Source: CAVXYG01 sp963706835
GTDB lineage: Bacteria; Actinomycetota; Actinomycetes; S36-B12; GCA-2699445
Assembly (NCBI GenBank): GCA_963706835.1
Contig: CAVPOB010000036.1
Span: 1 to 64,000, forward strand
Length of the DNA: 64,000 nt
Direction of reading: 5' to 3'
Shown: positions 7,856 to 16,234 of the stretch, one piece after another
Position numbering within the stretch: position 1 is the stretch's first letter
How the letters are laid out: each line of letters begins with the position of its first letter
Notes under the pieces: generated by a model
Databases searched by the model: none
Told to the model about the DNA's origin: nothing
The model's input: the letters and a program-made list of their open reading frames with translations, nothing else
Position numbers and translations under genes: made by a program

Positions 7856-8894
7856 GGTCTGGATCGAGGGGCGCCAGCAATTGCAGGAGTCGACGACCTG
7901 CCAGGTACGGCCCGTGATTGGTGCGGTACCAATCACGGGGCGCCCAGGAGCCCTCCAGACATGTCCGTGCTGCATCCGCGACATCGCCAACTCCTGTGAA
8001 TGCCACCCCGGTCCTCCGGTTGACGTACTTCCATCCGCCGAGGATCTCTTCGTGCACAACCAGTGGGACATCGAGTGACAGCGCTTCGGCCAGCACCCGG
8101 GGCGAAGCGTCGGGACCGTTGGTCGCCAGCAGGAGTCGGGCGCTGGCAAGCCGCTGCATCAGTTGCGGCCAGGGCAGCGACGCCACCACCTCCACGCCGG
8201 GCAGGTTGAGATCCACACCTGGCCTCGCCCCCACGACAAGGCACGTGATCCCCTGGCGGGCAAGGATAGGCAGGCACCGCCGGGCCAGTTCCCACCCCTT
8301 TGCCTCGGCCCGCCAGCCCGTTGCGGCCGTCACACATACGACGTCGACAGCGGGTGCCGGAAACTGGCTCCGGCGAGCGGCGTCGCCGACGGCGACGTAG
8401 TCGGTGAAGTCGGATTCGCTCAGCAGGGCACGGGGCGTCGGAGGCAGCCAGCGCTCCGGGTCGCGGAAACAGTGGCACCAAGCCTCGCACAGCGCGCCGT
8501 AGTCGAGCGGGTCAGCATCTGACGGGCCCAGGTCCACAGCATCGCGCGATCGGCGCTGCCGCGGTTGCGCGGAGGCCCGATCGGGATCGGGCTGCCCCTG
8601 GTCGAGGGCCGGGAAGAACCCGTCGCTGGTCATTCCGACCAGGCGCAGCCCCGATCGCAGCAGCCCTGCCAGGGTCTCCATGCGCTGGGGGCTACGGACC
8701 CGGGCATGCAGGGCGACCCAGCGCGTCGGGTTGCCTTTGCTGTCGCATATCGGCGCGAACGGCCACTGCCAGACGCCGGGAGGCAAACGCCACCCCTGTG
8801 ATTCGGCGAACGCCCTTGCCACGCTTGGCTGGGCGGTGGATGATGATCCAGCACTGCCGCCGGGCCTGCCTGACGCCACACGAGGAGTGTCCAT
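7791..8894 (-). CDS. Glycosyltransferase, GT4-like (GT-B fold)
   Basis: 367 aa. The C-terminal half is a Rossmann domain of GT-B glycosyltransferases: KGWELARRCLPILA, ITCLVVGARPGVDL, VEVVASLPWPQLMQRLASA, and the donor-site region NGPDASPRVLAEALSLDVPLVV. The N-terminal half includes VALHARVRSP and LRLVGMTSDG and is less typical. It probably transfers a sugar to a cell-surface or secondary metabolite acceptor in this cluster. The start is uncertain: the ATG at 8894 shares its bases with the divergent oxygenase start and has only a weak ribosome site, so a downstream GTG is possible. Function in the cluster is inferred from neighbours. Confidence 0.7.
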   Translation of the reverse strand: MDTPRVASGRPGGSAGSSSTAQPSVARAFAESQGWRLPPGVWQWPFAPICDSKGNPTRWVALHARVRSPQRMETLAGLLRSGLRLVGMTSDGFFPALDQGQPDPDRASAQPRQRRSRDAVDLGPSDADPLDYGALCEAWCHCFRDPERWLPPTPRALLSESDFTDYVAVGDAARRSQFPAPAVDVVCVTAATGWRAEAKGWELARRCLPILARQGITCLVVGARPGVDLNLPGVEVVASLPWPQLMQRLASARLLLATNGPDASPRVLAEALSLDVPLVVHEEILGGWKYVNRRTGVAFTGVGDVADAARTCLEGSWAPRDWYRTNHGPYLAGRRLLQLLAPLDPDLTERSHLLLGAHGVEGRIRSR

Positions 8895-10242
8895 GTCGCC
8901 TGAGGATCGGTCAACCGCCAGCCTCTACGGACCGCACAATCGTGCCACCAGGATCGACGTCTTCGACGAGCTCGGCCACACCCAACTGGCTTCCCTCCGA
9001 TCCTTCTTCCGTAGGCTCGGGGCCCCGCATCTGCTCGACGAGGTCGTGCTGCCGACCCTCGACGACGGGGACTCATCCATCTTCGCCGCGGTCCGCGACC
9101 GGCCGTGGCCCCCCTGGGGCGTGGGCGCTCGCCTGATCAGTGCGGTTTGCCAGGTGCAAGAGGTCAGCGATGAGAGCTACGCGCTCAGCCCGGTCTACGT
9201 CACCGATGAGGACGCAACGAATGTGGGACTGGTCAGCGCCCTCTACAAGGAAGTGCTGGAGAGCCTGCTCACCAGCCCCCGGGCCGAGGTCAACTACTTG
9301 GTAGCGGAGGGGTCGATACTCGCGGCCCGAGTCCTCGACATGCTCGGCTTCAAACCCAGTGAGGATGTCTTCCTCACCGAGGCGTCGCGCTACTACACCT
9401 GGCGGATCGCCGCCGCGCAGTTGCATGAGCGCCTAGGCCTCAACCGACTCGAGACGGTTGACCTGCTCGCCGATGACATCCCCGAGACGACGCTCATGGA
9501 CAATGCGCTGCTCCACCAGACGGTGCTTCTCGGCATCCTCGCCGAGTGGCGGAACCTCCCTTCCGAGATCATTGGATTGGTGCGCGGCGGGCACGCGGGC
9601 AAGCCCGGTGGCGTTCCTGGAGGCACGGGACGCTGGGGGGGCGTCATCGACCCGCCGTACTTCGTCACGCTGGAGAACTTCCTGGGCGACGTGGGGCGCA
9701 GCGCTCTCCGAATGGCCGTTGAGCGCGAGCAGGACTTCGTCCCGGCCAAGATCCACGACGAGCACGGGGAGCGCGTTGACCAGCGGCAGCGCCGGAACCG
9801 TGTCATGACCGACCTGGGGGGGATGGAGCGAGACATCGCCGAGCAAATCAAGGAGGTGCTCGAACCCACCCTCACCCGATTGGGAATGGAGCCGTTCCCG
9901 GTCGGGGAGATCGAGATCCAACTCGCTGCCAGTGGAGACGGCGACTACTTCCACATGCACCGGGACGCAGATGAGTCCAGCACCCGCGTCCTCACGTTCG
10001 TATGCTTCCTCCACAACGAGCCAAGGCGATTCTCCGGCGGCGAGCTGCGCATCTTCGACAATGCCGTGATCAACGGCTCATCCGTCCCCACCGATCGCTC
10101 GCAACTCATCTCCCCCCGAATGGACGTCGCTGTGCTGTTCCCCAGCAACAACGAGCACGAACTCCTCCCAGTCCGTGTCCCGTCGAAGAAATTCGCCGAC
10201 AGTCGGTTCACGATCACAGGCTGGATTCACCGCGAGGAGTAG
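8893..10242 (+). CDS. Prolyl-4-hydroxylase-like 2OG-Fe(II) oxygenase with N-terminal extra domain
   Basis: 449 aa. The C-terminal ~200 residues form a P4H-like double-stranded beta-helix: FHMHRDADE gives His356-x-Asp358, VLTFVCFLHNEPRRFSGGEL is the typical core strand, NNEHELLPV gives the distal His422, and SRFTITGWIH supplies Arg438 for 2-oxoglutarate. Residues ~40-180 have a GNAT-like look (LVSALYKEVLESLL, ILAARVLDMLGF), but I do not claim acetyltransferase activity. The protein likely hydroxylates a peptide or small molecule made by this locus. GAGGAG lies six bases before ATG 8893. It is translationally coupled to the next gene, only 3 bp away. Confidence 0.82.
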   Translation: MSPEDRSTASLYGPHNRATRIDVFDELGHTQLASLRSFFRRLGAPHLLDEVVLPTLDDGDSSIFAAVRDRPWPPWGVGARLISAVCQVQEVSDESYALSPVYVTDEDATNVGLVSALYKEVLESLLTSPRAEVNYLVAEGSILAARVLDMLGFKPSEDVFLTEASRYYTWRIAAAQLHERLGLNRLETVDLLADDIPETTLMDNALLHQTVLLGILAEWRNLPSEIIGLVRGGHAGKPGGVPGGTGRWGGVIDPPYFVTLENFLGDVGRSALRMAVEREQDFVPAKIHDEHGERVDQRQRRNRVMTDLGGMERDIAEQIKEVLEPTLTRLGMEPFPVGEIEIQLAASGDGDYFHMHRDADESSTRVLTFVCFLHNEPRRFSGGELRIFDNAVINGSSVPTDRSQLISPRMDVAVLFPSNNEHELLPVRVPSKKFADSRFTITGWIHREE

Positions 10243-10245
10243 CCG

Positions 10246-12339
10246 TTGACCGAAGTCATAACCCTGGTCGCCGGCCCGGAGCTGACCGGACGGCAGCGGA
10301 GCGTCGTGCAGGCGTTGCACGCCGTTCCGGCACCAGCGTTGGATGGCCTGCTGGCTCGCCACTGGCGGCTGTTCCACCGGCACCTCCAAGGGCGGTACCT
10401 CCTGGGAACCCCGGAGCAGGCGGGAGACTTCACTGAGCGGCTAGACGATCCGGCTTTGGTACTCGTGCAGTCCCTGTTTCCGGGCTCGTCGTTCGAAGTT
10501 GCCGCACACGAGCGGATCCGTACCGCTTCCGTGAGACTGGATCGTCCCATCTTCGTGATATCTGCGCCGAGGGCTGGCAGCACGCTCCTGGCCGAGACCC
10601 TCTCCCTGGCATCAGGGCTGTGGTCTCTCGATGCCGAGGGCCACGGGGTCGTGGAAGGCATTCGTGCGCTTCACCCGGCAACGCGGGGCTACACGTCTCA
10701 GCGCCTCGACCAGGATGACGTAACGCCAGAGGTCTTGACCTCGATGACGGCCGGCTATCTCGCCGAGTTGCAGGACCACGATGGCCGGCGCTGGCTGGAG
10801 TACCCCGACGACGAGCGGCCCGCCGCCCCCCGCATGCTAGACAAGACTCCCGAGCATGTGCTGCGCATCCCCTTCCTGCGCGCAGTATTCCCGGATGCTC
10901 GATTCTTGCTCCTTCACCGGGAGATCAGACCGAACGTCAGCAGCATCTTGGCGGCGTGGTCCCACCCAGGGTTCACGAGCATCTTGGACTTGCCTGGATG
11001 GTCGCATCAACGTTGGTGCTTCCTGCTGCCGGAGGGCTGGCGCACGCTCGACGGCGCACCCCTGTCTGACGTGGCGGCCTACCAGTGGCGTCGAGCCAAC
11101 GAGCAAGCACTCGACGACCTGATGTCCATCCCGGAGGACTGCTGGACCAGCCTTGGCTACGAAGAGTTGACCACTGGCCCTGCCAGGGCAGTGCGCCGGG
11201 TGTGCGACGATCTGCAGCTCGAGGTTGGGCCTCGACTGGCCGCACGGCTGTCCCGGCCCCTCCCCTTGTCGGCCACCACGACGACGCCACCGTCACCGGT
11301 CAAGTGGCGCAGCAACCCGGACCTGCTGGCCTCGTCGCTGCGGGGACTCGGGCATGTCGCTGGCCGGTTGCGGGCGCTGGACTCGGGCACAGCTGCGCTG
11401 GCCGCCCCGGCCCGCCCGACCAACCCGCCACGCCTGGAGTTCGCTTGCCTACTGCACCAGCTGGAACCGGCGCCGGTGCCCGCCCATGGACTGCGGCCCA
11501 ATCCCACGTTGCGCGTGCAGGTCGGGACTTCCCCACCGGTGGGACTGGTCCGCCGCACCCGCTTCCGGGAGCGCTTCCTGCCGGGGCACCCGTTGCTGTG
11601 GGTCGAGAATCCCTTGACGGGGGCGTTGGACCCGTTCTGGGCCCGCCCGCAGGACATCGGCTGGCTGCGCGAACTCGAGGCCGGGCGTGTCCCCGACGTG
11701 GCTCCGCTGGGGACCGGCCAACTCCTGCGGGCAGGAGTTCTGCAGGCCGCCGACGGATCGGATCAGCCCCCGACCTCCCCGCCCGACGACGTCCTCGAAT
11801 CGGCCCGCGAGGCCTTTGCGGTGGATTGCTACGCGCGGCTGCCACGTCTGCTGCACTCAGACCAGCGCCATGCCTATGCGGCCTACTACCGGGCACTCGT
11901 TGCCTCAGGCCGCTGGAACATGGGCGATGGGCAGGTGACGCGGCGTCACGGCTGGCACGACGAACCGATGGCCCGCTTCCTCCACCACCAGTTGACTCCG
12001 TTCGTCTCGCGGGTCGCGGGGGAGCCGGTCAAGGCAACCTACTGCTACTCGTCGGCCTACCATGGCGGGGCCGCTCTCCCTGCCCACGTGGATCGCGAAC
12101 AGTGCGAGTTCACGATGTCGCTGCTGCTCGATCAGTCTGCCGAGTTGGCGCACGACCCCTGGGCGTTGTGGTTCGCCGCTCCGTCCGGCCACCGGCGGGT
12201 CGTCCTGAACCCAGGGGAGGCGGTCCTCTTCCGGGGCTGTGACTTGCCGCACTGGCGCGACGCCGCCCCAGCGGAGCATGAGCAGACCATGCTCTTGTTC
12301 CACTACGTTTCAGCGGGTTTCGCAGGACCCCTCGACTGA
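10246..12339 (+). CDS. Sulfotransferase fused to a C-terminal 2OG-Fe(II) dioxygenase domain
   Basis: 697 aa with a TTG start preceded by GAGGAG in the end of the previous gene. Residues ~100-330 are a sulfotransferase: IFVISAPRAGSTLLAE is the 5'-PAPS P-loop, and FLLLHREIRPNVSSIL is the 3'-PAPS region. A Pro/Ala linker (~residues 340-400) leads to a second module. There ALPAHVDREQCEFTMSLLL gives His614-x-Asp616, NPGEAVLFRGCDLPHWRD gives the distal His669, and LLFHYV closes the core. Both active-site sets are complete by eye, so this could be a bifunctional sulfating and oxidising enzyme. Each half resembles stand-alone families; the fusion is unusual to me. Confidence 0.82.
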   Translation: MTEVITLVAGPELTGRQRSVVQALHAVPAPALDGLLARHWRLFHRHLQGRYLLGTPEQAGDFTERLDDPALVLVQSLFPGSSFEVAAHERIRTASVRLDRPIFVISAPRAGSTLLAETLSLASGLWSLDAEGHGVVEGIRALHPATRGYTSQRLDQDDVTPEVLTSMTAGYLAELQDHDGRRWLEYPDDERPAAPRMLDKTPEHVLRIPFLRAVFPDARFLLLHREIRPNVSSILAAWSHPGFTSILDLPGWSHQRWCFLLPEGWRTLDGAPLSDVAAYQWRRANEQALDDLMSIPEDCWTSLGYEELTTGPARAVRRVCDDLQLEVGPRLAARLSRPLPLSATTTTPPSPVKWRSNPDLLASSLRGLGHVAGRLRALDSGTAALAAPARPTNPPRLEFACLLHQLEPAPVPAHGLRPNPTLRVQVGTSPPVGLVRRTRFRERFLPGHPLLWVENPLTGALDPFWARPQDIGWLRELEAGRVPDVAPLGTGQLLRAGVLQAADGSDQPPTSPPDDVLESAREAFAVDCYARLPRLLHSDQRHAYAAYYRALVASGRWNMGDGQVTRRHGWHDEPMARFLHHQLTPFVSRVAGEPVKATYCYSSAYHGGAALPAHVDREQCEFTMSLLLDQSAELAHDPWALWFAAPSGHRRVVLNPGEAVLFRGCDLPHWRDAAPAEHEQTMLLFHYVSAGFAGPLD

Positions 12340-12374
12340 AGCCAGTGGCTGCGGAGGAGGCCGACGGGCGGCCC

Positions 12375-13214
12375 TCAGGGGCGGATCGGTTGGAAGCCCG
12401 GCGGGAATGGCCGGTCCCAGCCCTCAGGAGCCAGCGCCGCCTTGTCGATGTCGGCGGCGCCCACCTGGGGCGGTAGTCGCCGGGCTGCCCCGAGCCGTTT
12501 CCGGAGCACTACTGGAGCCAGCCGGTCACTCCCCAGGAGCCTGCGCCACGGTGGGTCGACCGGACTGTCACCTAGCATGAGCGAGAAGGCCTCCGCGGTG
12601 AGTACCTGGTCCCACACGAGGTGGACGCGCGGTCGCGGTCCCCCGTTGTGTGCCGCATGCACACAACCATGGTTGACCAGGTGCGTAGTGCCCGGTTCGA
12701 GCCAGAACGCGTCATCGTCGAGCACGAGCAGAGCATTCGGGGTCGTCTCCAGCGGCAGATGGAAGCGGACCCTCGGCACCACATGTCCGCTCGGAGCGCG
12801 GACGAAGACGTGCTCCTGGTGAGGGCTCAACCCTGCGCCCGCTCCGAGTACAGCAACGCGCAGGTTCACCAGATCCGGCAGCCTCGCCGCGAATGAGGCC
12901 AGCGCTGGGTACGCCAGCGGAGCAAGCACCGACTTGTCCCGCCGAGCGAGGTCGTGATCGGAGCTGAAGTCGTTCGCTCGGCCGCTGGAGTTGAACAGGC
13001 TGTACTGGTGCACCTGCCCGTAGGGCAGCACCCACGACGTGACATGTCCTGACTCCGTAACGGTGGAGGGCTGGGCCTGGGCGAGTAGTTGGCGAACATC
13101 CCGGCGCAGTTCCTCGAATCCGGCTGGCTCCAAGCGATGCAGCCGCAGGCAGCGCAAGCTCGCGCCGCGACTGCTGGTGTTCCGCAGGCCGTCGAGGAGT
13201 CCATCGGGGGTCAT
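12375..13214 (-). CDS. Aspartyl/asparaginyl beta-hydroxylase-like oxygenase
   Basis: 279 aa. The core reads LSPHQEHVFVRAP (His132-x-x... with Glu134), VPRVRFHLPLETTP, FWLEPGTTHLVNHGCVHAAHNGG (His186) and PRVHLVWD (Arg196). This order of first metal ligands, RVxxxLPL strand, distal His and R-VHLVxD strand is characteristic of the Asp/Asn beta-hydroxylase family. Family members usually have HxD or a related dyad; here the acidic ligand would be Glu134, so the metal site needs checking. GGAG lies seven bases before ATG 13214. It is the third gene of a minus-strand operon behind the pyruvyl transferase (9-bp gap). Confidence 0.72.
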   Translation of the reverse strand: MTPDGLLDGLRNTSSRGASLRCLRLHRLEPAGFEELRRDVRQLLAQAQPSTVTESGHVTSWVLPYGQVHQYSLFNSSGRANDFSSDHDLARRDKSVLAPLAYPALASFAARLPDLVNLRVAVLGAGAGLSPHQEHVFVRAPSGHVVPRVRFHLPLETTPNALLVLDDDAFWLEPGTTHLVNHGCVHAAHNGGPRPRVHLVWDQVLTAEAFSLMLGDSPVDPPWRRLLGSDRLAPVVLRKRLGAARRLPPQVGAADIDKAALAPEGWDRPFPPGFQPIRP

Positions 13215-13223
13215 CGGGCGCTC

Positions 13224-14075
13224 CTATTGCTGGGGACGGGGAATGAAGGGGCACGCCTGCAGGAGCGGCGCTACGTTCACCTGTGTGGGCAGCTGGGCCC
13301 AGCGGGCCAAGCCGTCGACGTCCAGCCAATCGCTGACCCGGCGCCCGTCGCCAACCAGCACCGGCGGCCGAGGCTCCAACTCCTGGGACAGTTGGTGGTC
13401 GTGGAACTTCGTCCGGTCGCCGGAGGGGAGGGGGCGCAGTTCGATCCAAACGGCGGGCACGCCGTAGGCGTGGGCAACAATCACGCCGTGCAGTGACGAA
13501 CTGATCACCAATTCGGAAGCGGCGATCCGGGCGACGACCGATTCCAGCGGGCCCTGCGGGTCGATCAGGGCGACCTCGCCGGAGGACCACCTCCCGCGCA
13601 GGCGGGCGGCATCGGAGAAGTGCGGAACCAGTGCGACGCCGCGTCGGTGGGTCGGTGGGGGAAGAAGAAGCGGCAGCAGCAGGGCGGGGTCGCCGTACAG
13701 CGGCGGACACTCCACACCGCTGGCCAGCGCCCGCTGGCGGGTGAGCGGGCCGCGGACGGCCAAGATGCGGATGCCCTTGGCGATCGTCTCCGTCGAACAC
13801 ATCACACCCGCGCCCCAGACCGTGGCTGCAGGCCGGGCCAGCCCGATGACGCTGCCCGTAACGAGTACCTTGGGGCGGCGATCCTCAGCTGACACGTACA
13901 CCGGGGCCCGGCCCGTGATCCGGCGGATCAGCCAAGGCGTCAAGGCGTCACCGAGATTGGGCCGACTTGGGACTCGGCACCAGAATGCTGGTACGCGCTC
14001 TACGACGAGGTCGCTCGTCGAGCCCGGCGCGACCGACGGCCCGCCAAAGGCAGGGCTTCCGGCAGGGCCGCTCAC
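13224..14075 (-). CDS. Polysaccharide pyruvyl transferase family protein
   Basis: 283 aa. Motifs are RPNLGDALTPWLI near the N-terminus, WGAGVMCS, ILAVRGPLTRQRAL, GDPALLLPLL, and the C-terminal ELVISSSLHGVIVAHAYGVPAVW, which is the family hallmark. These enzymes add ketal pyruvate to sugars of exopolysaccharides or secondary cell-wall polymers. The GTG at 14075 is chosen because it overlaps the stop of the upstream gene as GTGA, a usual coupling; an upstream in-frame start would overlap the neighbour by 100 bp. It lies in the operon order glycosyltransferase, pyruvyl transferase, hydroxylase. Confidence 0.85.
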   Translation of the reverse strand: MSGPAGSPAFGGPSVAPGSTSDLVVERVPAFWCRVPSRPNLGDALTPWLIRRITGRAPVYVSAEDRRPKVLVTGSVIGLARPAATVWGAGVMCSTETIAKGIRILAVRGPLTRQRALASGVECPPLYGDPALLLPLLLPPPTHRRGVALVPHFSDAARLRGRWSSGEVALIDPQGPLESVVARIAASELVISSSLHGVIVAHAYGVPAVWIELRPLPSGDRTKFHDHQLSQELEPRPPVLVGDGRRVSDWLDVDGLARWAQLPTQVNVAPLLQACPFIPRPQQ

Positions 14076-14812
14076 ATCGATGTCCCTGTCGAAGACCCGG
14101 CCAGCAGGGCAGCCAGGTCGGATCGAGTCGCATCGTCCAGTCCTTCCCAGCTCCAATACCAGCGGCACCAATCTGGCCCTGGACTGCCCTGGTCGACATC
14201 GACCCAGTGGAAGGCCTCGGGTTCGGCGCGGCGAGCGTAGGCTCCGAGCGTGTTGAACTCCGAGAACCCCCGAGGGGGCTGTGCGAGCACATAGTCGGCC
14301 AGTTCCACACCGTGCGTGAAGCGGCTATGTTCTCGAATGCGCGGGTATAGGGAGCGCGGGTACACAAACGGAGGCCGCTGCATGAAGTCCGCTGGTACCG
14401 ACCAACCGAGGAACTGCTCGGTGCATGCCCGCCAGGGGTAGTGCCGTCCCATGGAACCGATGGCGCGTACCGCAATGACGGGCCGGCCCCTCGGAGCGAG
14501 ATCCTCCGGACGGACTCGGCGGCAGAGGATCATGTCGGCGTCCAAGTGGCAAATCAGGTTGGCGTCGGAGAGCTGGTCGGCATAAAGCTTGGTGACCTGC
14601 TGGCCGAGGTAGTCGTCGGCGGCGTCGTCGCACACCTCAAGACGTACGCTCCGGGGCAGTGCTAGGTCTCGGCGCACTGCGGGAAGCGACGAGCGGGGAA
14701 CGACCAGGATCACCTCGCCGAATCCTTCAGCGAAGCGTGCGACGCCCTCGAGACACCAGCGAACCCAAGGCAGGTCTCGCCACCACGTGCGTATCACGAT
14801 GTCACAGCCCAC
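14072..14812 (-). CDS. DUF6492-type glycosyltransferase (GT-A like)
   Basis: 246 aa from GTG 14812, selected because GGGGAGGA lies six bases upstream; the frame remains open further upstream but without a ribosome site. It starts VGCDIVIRTWWRDLPW. The motif YLGQQVTKLYADQLSDANLI followed by CHLDADMIL holds a DxD that would bind the nucleotide-sugar metal. GVELADYVLAQPPRGFSEFNT follows, as in DUF6492 proteins. It probably initiates or extends a glycan. It is the first gene of the minus-strand operon and overlaps the pyruvyl transferase by 4 bp. Confidence 0.75.
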   Translation of the reverse strand: MGCDIVIRTWWRDLPWVRWCLEGVARFAEGFGEVILVVPRSSLPAVRRDLALPRSVRLEVCDDAADDYLGQQVTKLYADQLSDANLICHLDADMILCRRVRPEDLAPRGRPVIAVRAIGSMGRHYPWRACTEQFLGWSVPADFMQRPPFVYPRSLYPRIREHSRFTHGVELADYVLAQPPRGFSEFNTLGAYARRAEPEAFHWVDVDQGSPGPDWCRWYWSWEGLDDATRSDLAALLAGSSTGTSM

Positions 14813-15247
14813 GTCGGTCCTCCCCTTTGCGACAGCATGGCAATCCCGGTTGCGAGAGGCCAGCGATCGCCGACTCATTGGGGGGCCTGAGCAGGACCCG
14901 GCGCTCTGGCCTGTGGCCATGCTGTTCGGCAGGTCCATCGAGCGTGGGTACGAACGTCGGGTGAGTGCGCGGGGCGGTTGCGTCACAGCAAACGCGACCA
15001 GGCGACGCTACGTGCGGTCTAGGAGAAGTTGGCGAGCAGCCGCCGGGTTGACGCCCGGGCCGAGGAAGCTCGATGCGGCGTTCGCGCTCCTGACGAAGGA
15101 AGGTTCCCCTCCCGGGCCGCTGATCGCGGCGAGCGTGCTGCGGGAGTGGGATCCGTTCTTCGCCCGACCCGGCGCGAAGGGCCGCAACGAGGTTGACCCC
15201 GAGGAACTGGTCCGGGACTGCATGCGGTCACGGCGGCCGGCTGCACG
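14813..15247. other. Intergenic; possible coding debris
   Basis: About 430 bases. The first ~50 bases carry the ribosome site and presumably the promoter for the minus-strand glycan operon. One plus-strand stretch around 15060-15230 looks protein-like (LDAAFALLTKEGSPPGPL, VDPEELVRDC) but has no start and I recognise no family. Confidence 0.35.
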
Positions 15248-15445
15248 ATTCCGCCGAGACCGCACGAGAAGATCGTGGTCAGGTTCGTCCACACCGACGG
15301 CATCGTCGAGTACCAAGAGATCGAGACCGATGAACACGGCTGCTTCGAGACGTTCGTGGTCAGCGCCGACGACGGCGCCTGGAGCGTCACCGCCGAGTAC
15401 CCGGGCAGTCGGTGCGACGGCCCGGCGACCGCGGGTCCGCGGACT
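15248..15445 (+). pseudogene. Fragment of a beta-sandwich (Ig-like) domain protein
   Basis: The plus strand reads IVVRFVHTDGIVEYQEIETD, then EHGCFETFVVSADDGAW and SVTAEYPG, a convincing single Ig-like or carboxypeptidase-regulatory-like fold repeat. No start codon, ribosome site or complete domain architecture surrounds it. It is most likely the C-terminal relic of a secreted or surface protein. It does not resemble the repeats of the neighbouring hydrolase closely enough to call it a copy. Confidence 0.45.
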
Positions 15446-15838
15446 ATCGTGACGGACTGCGACCGCCGCGACAAGGACCAGCGCGAGGGCTCAACCTACG
15501 CCCGCCGACCGAGCACGCCGGCTTCGAGGGGCGCCGTGGCGGCCGTCAGTCTTCGTACATGCCGTGCGGCACGTGCCCGGGTAGCCGAGAATGCAGCAAT
15601 CAGGCATGCGACGCTGCATCTACAGCCCCCGACCGGCTCGCGTGCCTGGCTCCCTTTGCCGTGGGGAAAGGACGACGACTCCGGGCCGTGGCCGGCCGGT
15701 TCGCCCAGCGATTCAGACGCGGAGGTCTCGGCGAGTATGTTCGGGAGAAGTTGTCCGTATGTACGACGCCATCTGGCTCCACTTCGCGTTTCCCCGGGCT
15801 GAACCGGCTATCTGGCCCTGCGCGTGCGGACCCGGGCG
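15446..15838. other. No recognisable gene
   Basis: About 390 bases downstream of the small protein gene at 15839. Short frames on both strands are low in recognisable motifs. I see no RNA gene or clear hairpin. Confidence 0.4.
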
Positions 15839-16222
15839 TCAGTCGCTTAGCTCGAACCGGTAGTCGGTCTTCTGGCGGGACCGCTTCGGGTCCTTCATCC
15901 ATCCCCAGGTGATCGCCTCGCCCTCTCTGAGGCGTCTCGGCTCGAAAGCGAGGAAGCGCCACGTCGAGGCGTCGATCTTCTCGCTCTGGTCGACCTCGAC
16001 GTCACCGACGTACAGCGCCGGGCCGTACGCTCGCGCCGGCATGTCGCCGTAGGTCTCGACGACGAACTCGACGACATCTGAGTCCGCGGGAAGTCGCGAG
16101 CGGAAATGGGTGAGTTCGGGTGGGGCGAACCGGCGCCGTCGGATCCGAATGCTACGGATCGGAGGCAGCTCGGGCGACAGCGGCTCACGCGGCGTGATCG
16201 GGGAGCCTGAATCGGTGGACAT
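15839..16222 (-). CDS. Conserved-looking small protein of unknown function
   Basis: 127 aa. An N-terminal Pro/Ser-rich tail (to ~residue 20) is followed by a basic IRIRRRRF segment. A beta-rich domain comes next (VVEFVVETYGDMPARAYGP, ALYVGDVEVDQSEKI, WRFLAFEPRRLREGEAI, TWGWMKDPKR). There is no signal peptide or membrane segment. GGAGGAAG lies just before ATG 16222. It starts 12 bp after the stop of the large hydrolase gene on the same strand, so the two are surely cotranscribed. It may be a partner or a detached domain of that hydrolase. No family recognised. Confidence 0.65.
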   Translation of the reverse strand: MSTDSGSPITPREPLSPELPPIRSIRIRRRRFAPPELTHFRSRLPADSDVVEFVVETYGDMPARAYGPALYVGDVEVDQSEKIDASTWRFLAFEPRRLREGEAITWGWMKDPKRSRQKTDYRFELSD

Positions 16223-16234
16223 GGCTTCCTCCAG

